Assembly: GCA_022571515.1 (NCBI GenBank)
Contig: JACZXQ010000011.1
Coordinates: 1-64,000, forward strand
Length of the DNA stretch: 64,000 nt
Direction: 5' to 3'
DNA from: Gemmatimonadota bacterium
GTDB taxonomy: Bacteria > Gemmatimonadota > Gemmatimonadetes > Longimicrobiales > Gaopeijiaceae
How positions within the stretch are numbered: position 1 is the first letter of the stretch; every line of letters starts with the position of its first letter. A program made the translations under genes and the position numbers. A model generated the notes under the pieces. The model was not told the origin of the DNA, made no database searches, and saw nothing but the letters and a program-made list of their open reading frames with translations. Positions 60,525-64,000 of the stretch are shown here, one piece after another.

Positions 60525-61730
60525 CTAGTAGGCCTCCACCACCACGGCGCCACCTTGTCCGCCACCGATGCAGGCAGATCCGAGGCCGTACTTGCCGCCT
60601 CTCCGCCTGAGTTCGTGGATGAGGTGAATCGTGATGCGGGCACCCGAAGCCGCGAGGGGGTGGGTGAGGGCGATCGCGCCACCATCCACGTTCGTGATCT
60701 CGGGGTCCAGTCCCAACTCCTTCTCCACCGCCTTGTACTGCGGCGCGAAGGCCTCGTTGACCTCGACCAGATCCATATCGCTGAGTTCCAGGCCGGCCCT
60801 TTCCAAGGCCCTACGAGACGCCGGAGCCGGTCCGATACCCATGATCCGAGGCTCCACGCCGACGAAACCCCAGGAGACCAGCCGGCCGATGGGCTCCAGG
60901 CCCTGGGCCTCTGCCCAAGCGGCATCGGCGAGAACCGCACTCGCGGATCCGTCGCCGATGCCGCTGGCGTTACCCGCGGTGACGAGTCCGTCCTTCTTGA
61001 AGTATGGCCGGAGGCCGCCCAGGATCTCCATCGACGTATCCGCCCGGATGTGCTCGTCGGCCGCGTATTCGACTTCGCCCTTTCGAGTCCGCACCGTAAC
61101 CGGGGTAATCTCCGCATCGAACCTGCCCTCGGCCCATGCCGCCGCCGCACGCCGATGGCTGCGCAGAGCTACCTCGTCGGTCTCCTCACGAGTGATTTCG
61201 TACCGTTCGGCGAGTTCCTCGGCAGTCTGAGCCATGGTGAGGCCACAGTTCGAGTCGAGCAGCGACTCCCAGAGGAGATCCTCGAAGAAGCCACCGGCCT
61301 CGCCGAGACGCATCTTGCCCCAGCGGGCACCTCGAACGACGTGGGGTGCCTGGCTCATGGACTCGGTGCCGCCGGCGAGCACCGCGTTGGCCTCGCCCAG
61401 CAAGATCTCCTGAGCACCATTCACGAGCGCCTGGAATCCCGAACCGCACAGGCGGTTTACCGTGAGAGCCGGCACCTCCTGCGGAAGCCCGACACCGAGG
61501 CCCACGTGTCTTGCCAGGTAAATGGCCTCTGAAGACGTCTGCAGAGCGTTACCGTAGATGACGTGATCGATCTGGCCGGCCTCGACGCCGGACGCTTCCA
61601 GCGCGGCCTTGCCGGAGACTATCCCCAACTCGGTCGCTGTGAAGTCCTTGAGCGAGCCACCGAAGGTCCCGAATCCGGTGCGCTTGCCCGAGAGGATGAC
61701 GACATCCCTGTCTTGTCCTTGCGTGCCCAT
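60525..61730 (-). CDS. acetyl-CoA C-acetyltransferase (thiolase)
   Basis: This 401-residue cytosolic enzyme condenses or cleaves acyl-CoA. Nucleophile Cys is in VNRLCGSGFQALVNGAQEIL, the middle motif is VNEAFAPQYKAVEKELGL, the His is in GGAIALTHPLAASGARI and the second catalytic Cys in GLGSACIGGGQGGAVVVEAY. All catalytic residues are present. It fits fatty acid breakdown or acetoacetyl-CoA formation and could work with the enoyl-CoA hydratase at 53069-53854. Start ATG at 61730, four bases after the pilT stop, so it is probably co-transcribed with pilT. Confidence 0.92.
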   Translation of the reverse strand: MGTQGQDRDVVILSGKRTGFGTFGGSLKDFTATELGIVSGKAALEASGVEAGQIDHVIYGNALQTSSEAIYLARHVGLGVGLPQEVPALTVNRLCGSGFQALVNGAQEILLGEANAVLAGGTESMSQAPHVVRGARWGKMRLGEAGGFFEDLLWESLLDSNCGLTMAQTAEELAERYEITREETDEVALRSHRRAAAAWAEGRFDAEITPVTVRTRKGEVEYAADEHIRADTSMEILGGLRPYFKKDGLVTAGNASGIGDGSASAVLADAAWAEAQGLEPIGRLVSWGFVGVEPRIMGIGPAPASRRALERAGLELSDMDLVEVNEAFAPQYKAVEKELGLDPEITNVDGGAIALTHPLAASGARITIHLIHELRRRGGKYGLGSACIGGGQGGAVVVEAY

Positions 61731-61734
61731 ATGC

Positions 61735-62817
61735 CTAAACGAACTCCTCTTCTGGCGTGTCATCGGTCAGGTACTGCGCGAAGGCCTGTTTGTTCGACGC
61801 CCTCACGTAGGCCTCGTTGCCGTCGATCACTCCCGACATCAGATGTTCGAGGATCGCCTGGTCCATGAGCTGCATCCCGTCCTTCTTTCCGGTCTGGATG
61901 ATCGACGGCATCTGATGGACCTTGTTCTCACGAATGAGATTCGCGATCGCATTCGTCCCAATCATGATCTCCCAGGCCGCTATCCGGCCACCTCCACCCT
62001 TCTTCTTGAGCAACAGCTGCGAGATCACGCCCTTCAGCGACTCCGCCAGCATCGCGCGGATCTGCTCCTGCTGGTCCGCGGGAAAGACGTCGATCATGCG
62101 GTCGACCGTCTTGGGGGCCGAGCTCGTGTGAAGCGTGCCGAACACCAAGTGTCCAGTTTCCGCCGCGGTGATCCCAAGCTCGATCGTCTCCCGGTCACGC
62201 ATCTCACCGACGAGGATGACGTCTGGGTCCTCGCGGAGGGCCGCCCTAAGGGCGCTCGCGAAGCTTCTGGTGTTGGTGCCGACCTCGCGTTGGTTGACCA
62301 GGCACTTCTTGTTCGGGTGCGTGAACTCGATCGGGTCCTCGATCGTCAGGATGTGGTCGGATCTGGTGTTGTTGATCAGGTCGACCATGGCTGCCAATGT
62401 GGTGCTCTTGCCCGAACCTGTGGGGCCGGTCACGAGGACGAGGCCTTTGGTGAGCATGCACATCTTACGAATCACGTCCGGAAGGCCCAGGTCGTCGGCC
62501 GTGAGGATGTCCGTAGGTATCGTCCGAAGGACCGCCGCCATCCCCTTGCGCTGCAGGAACACGTTGACGCGGAAGCGGGACACGCCCGGAATCTCGTATG
62601 CGAAATCGAAATCCTGGCGCTCGAGGAACCGCATCCGCCATTCCTCTTCCATGATGCCGAAGATGAGCGCCTCAGTGTCCTTCTCAGTCAGCTCACGGAA
62701 CTTGATGCGCTGCATCTGCCCGTGAACGCGCATGACGGGCACGGACCCCGTCGTCAGATGAAGGTCGGACCCCCCCTGCTCCACCATGACCTTCAGGAAT
62801 TGATCGATCTGGGCCAT
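61735..62817 (-). CDS. pilT: type IV pilus retraction ATPase PilT (canonical copy)
   Basis: This 360-residue hexameric motor depolymerises type IV pili. It has GGSDLHLTTGSVPVMRVHGQ, Walker A VLVTGPTGSGKSTTLAAMVD, the Asp-box ILTIEDPIEFTHPNKKCLVN, Walker B DPDVILVGEMRDRETIELGI, the His-box GHLVFGTLHTSSAPKTVDRM and the C-terminal AWEIMIGTNAIANLIRENKV motif. Full length. It lies directly downstream of a PilB-like gene that lacks a working ATP site, and a second PilT is at 33007-34146. Confidence 0.95.
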   Translation of the reverse strand: MAQIDQFLKVMVEQGGSDLHLTTGSVPVMRVHGQMQRIKFRELTEKDTEALIFGIMEEEWRMRFLERQDFDFAYEIPGVSRFRVNVFLQRKGMAAVLRTIPTDILTADDLGLPDVIRKMCMLTKGLVLVTGPTGSGKSTTLAAMVDLINNTRSDHILTIEDPIEFTHPNKKCLVNQREVGTNTRSFASALRAALREDPDVILVGEMRDRETIELGITAAETGHLVFGTLHTSSAPKTVDRMIDVFPADQQEQIRAMLAESLKGVISQLLLKKKGGGGRIAAWEIMIGTNAIANLIRENKVHQMPSIIQTGKKDGMQLMDQAILEHLMSGVIDGNEAYVRASNKQAFAQYLTDDTPEEEFV

Positions 62818-62878
62818 CGAGTGTTCCTATCGTTCGTGTCGCGGTTCGACTGTCAGTTCGTCCGGAGTCCCTCGCGGG

Positions 62879-64000
62879 TCACCCGCTCACCGGATCCAAC
62901 GTCCACTCCAGGTGATCACCCTCTTCCGCTTTGATCGTCAAGATCCATCGGATGCCCGCCCCGTAGGCGATCCTGCGATCCTTGTCACTCGGCCAGAGCA
63001 CGAAGGCCACGGCAGCGATGTCGAGGGCGGGCGTGATCCAGTCCTCAGGATCGCTGGGAAGATCCACTGTGACGACGTCGAAGTGGAACGCCCTGATGCT
63101 GTCGAGTTCCTCACCCCACTTGGACTCGTCCTCGGGCAATTCGATCGAGAACGCCTCCTGGGCCGCCGCGCTCTCCGGATCCGTGACGTAGACGCACCTC
63201 CACGACGCATCCAGGATCAACGTAGGAAGGTGAGGCAGGATCTCGTGGCCCAACTCGGTCGGGTCGGTGGTCACGATGAACCGTGCCGAACCCGAACGCG
63301 CCAGCATACGGATCTCAGACATGATCCCGGGCGCCGGCGGCGGGAACCGCTGCTGGAGAATCGCCCTTTCCTGAACCGGACTGAACAGGTATTCCGCCCC
63401 GCTCTCATCGGCCAGGTACTGGACCTCGATCGGGGTAACCATGCCGGCGCGATTCACGTGACCGGTGTAGGTGGCACGTCGCCCATCACCCACCTCTTCC
63501 GAGGGCGGCGGAGTCACGAGCTGGTCCAGCTCTTGGGCCCAAAGGCCCTTGAGCGGATGGCGCCGGATCTTCCCGGCGTCGTCGAACCAACCCCAGGCCC
63601 GGTGTCCTCGCGTGGAGATCCCGAACCGGCTCGAGGTCGCATCCAAAGCGAAGTCGAACACCTCGCTGAGCGACGCCGGCGTCGGCCGTTCACCTTCCTC
63701 CTGGGCGGCCGTACGGGCGTATACTTGACGGATGAGTTCGCGGATTTTGTTGGGGGACGCCAAAGCCAATTCGACGTTGAGATCCGTGCGTGCCTGAAGC
63801 GAGTCGGCCGCCTCGGTCTTGATGGGTGAATCGACCACCACGGTGAGCGTGTCCTCTGTACGCATGATCGGCAACGTGAGGTGGGCCAACGCCCACTCCG
63901 GCGACACGAGCGCGGCAGCCTCCGGGTCGATCGATTCAGCGTCAGGAAACACGTACGGCAAGTCGAACTGGGAAGCGAGCCCCCACTCAAGCTCCTCCTG
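62879..64000 (-). CDS. PilB/GspE-like protein with degenerate ATPase core, cut by the window edge
   Basis: At least 373 residues are visible; the 5' end lies beyond the window. The start of the visible part (EELEWGLASQFDLPYVFPDA, LAHLTLPIMRTEDTLTVVVD, then IRELIRQVYART) matches the MshEN N-terminal domain of GspE/PilB motors. The rest follows the secretion-ATPase layout, but Walker A is replaced: GLVLVTGPTGSGKST-type sequence reads ARFIVTTDPTELGHEI. The Asp-box reads WRCVYVTDPE, and the Walker B region reads VVTVDLPSDPEDWITPALDI. Without Gly-Lys-Ser/Thr it should not hydrolyse ATP. It may be a regulatory subunit for the PilT encoded downstream. Confidence 0.75.
   Translation of the reverse strand, partial: QEELEWGLASQFDLPYVFPDAESIDPEAAALVSPEWALAHLTLPIMRTEDTLTVVVDSPIKTEAADSLQARTDLNVELALASPNKIRELIRQVYARTAAQEEGERPTPASLSEVFDFALDATSSRFGISTRGHRAWGWFDDAGKIRRHPLKGLWAQELDQLVTPPPSEEVGDGRRATYTGHVNRAGMVTPIEVQYLADESGAEYLFSPVQERAILQQRFPPPAPGIMSEIRMLARSGSARFIVTTDPTELGHEILPHLPTLILDASWRCVYVTDPESAAAQEAFSIELPEDESKWGEELDSIRAFHFDVVTVDLPSDPEDWITPALDIAAVAFVLWPSDKDRRIAYGAGIRWILTIKAEEGDHLEWTLDPVSG

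Noticed and set aside
61609-62934. Plus-strand open frame opposite pilT
   Set aside because: It lies across a fully conserved pilT gene and has no domain; shadow.

Overview
This is a 64 kb, high-GC stretch of a Gram-negative chromosome. The two very large exported beta-propeller (VPS10/sortilin-like) proteins, exported amidohydrolases and peptidases, lipoproteins and general gene style fit Gemmatimonadota best. This is an inference from family content; no rRNA or complete tRNA is present to prove it.

Layout. (1) About 1.0-5.0 kb is a decayed integrative element. It has the 3' half of a tRNA-Lys(CTT) with its terminator, a P4-type tyrosine integrase, a divergently transcribed HTH repressor, an AlpA-like regulator, an unknown gene and a terminase-small-subunit-like gene. 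An IS21-family element (5.03-7.13 kb, istA/istB, matched inverted ends) follows. (2) 7.5-18.3 kb holds a hyaluronan-synthase-like glycosyltransferase, two VPS10-like giants and a YiiX-like cysteine hydrolase, with gene fragments (AraC, nucleoside deaminase) between them. (3) 18.3-19.1 kb is a scar with a 35-bp AT-rich palindrome and pieces of three genes (VOC, MarR, DUF1697). (4) 19.1-31.9 kb holds an amidohydrolase, a TrpF-like protein, and a tight operon whose central ArsM-like methyltransferase has an in-frame UGA at the arsenic-binding cysteine position with a candidate SECIS hairpin. It continues with an aminotransferase, a Tat amidase, a PAS protein, a HEAT-cyclophilin lipoprotein and a three-winged-helix membrane protein. 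(5) 31.9-32.2 kb is a 271-bp MITE-like element with CTAG target duplication. (6) 32.3-49.3 kb holds a PilT-like ATPase pair, a propeller lyase, an FKBP lipoprotein, a NorC/NorB-like redox operon, amidohydrolases, transporters (APC, NhaC, DAACS) and metallopeptidases. (7) 49.4-54.5 kb is a DNA-replication block: recF-dciA-gyrB, plus an enoyl-CoA hydratase and ssb. (8) 54.6-58.4 kb holds three members of an unrecognised family with shuffled domain order, an RHH regulator and two convergent small-RNA candidates. (9) 58.4-64 kb holds rpsU, an AraC regulator, a membrane protein, a thiolase, PilT, and a PilB-like pseudo-ATPase that runs off the window.

The most interesting point is the probable selenoprotein at 21626-22423. 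The downstream gene starts in an ATGA overlap with the stop that lies beyond the UGA, so the operon architecture itself supports readthrough. Next come the domain-permuted family near ssb, the NorB-like protein lacking expected metal ligands, and the two converging small-RNA candidates. No CRISPR array or rRNA was seen.
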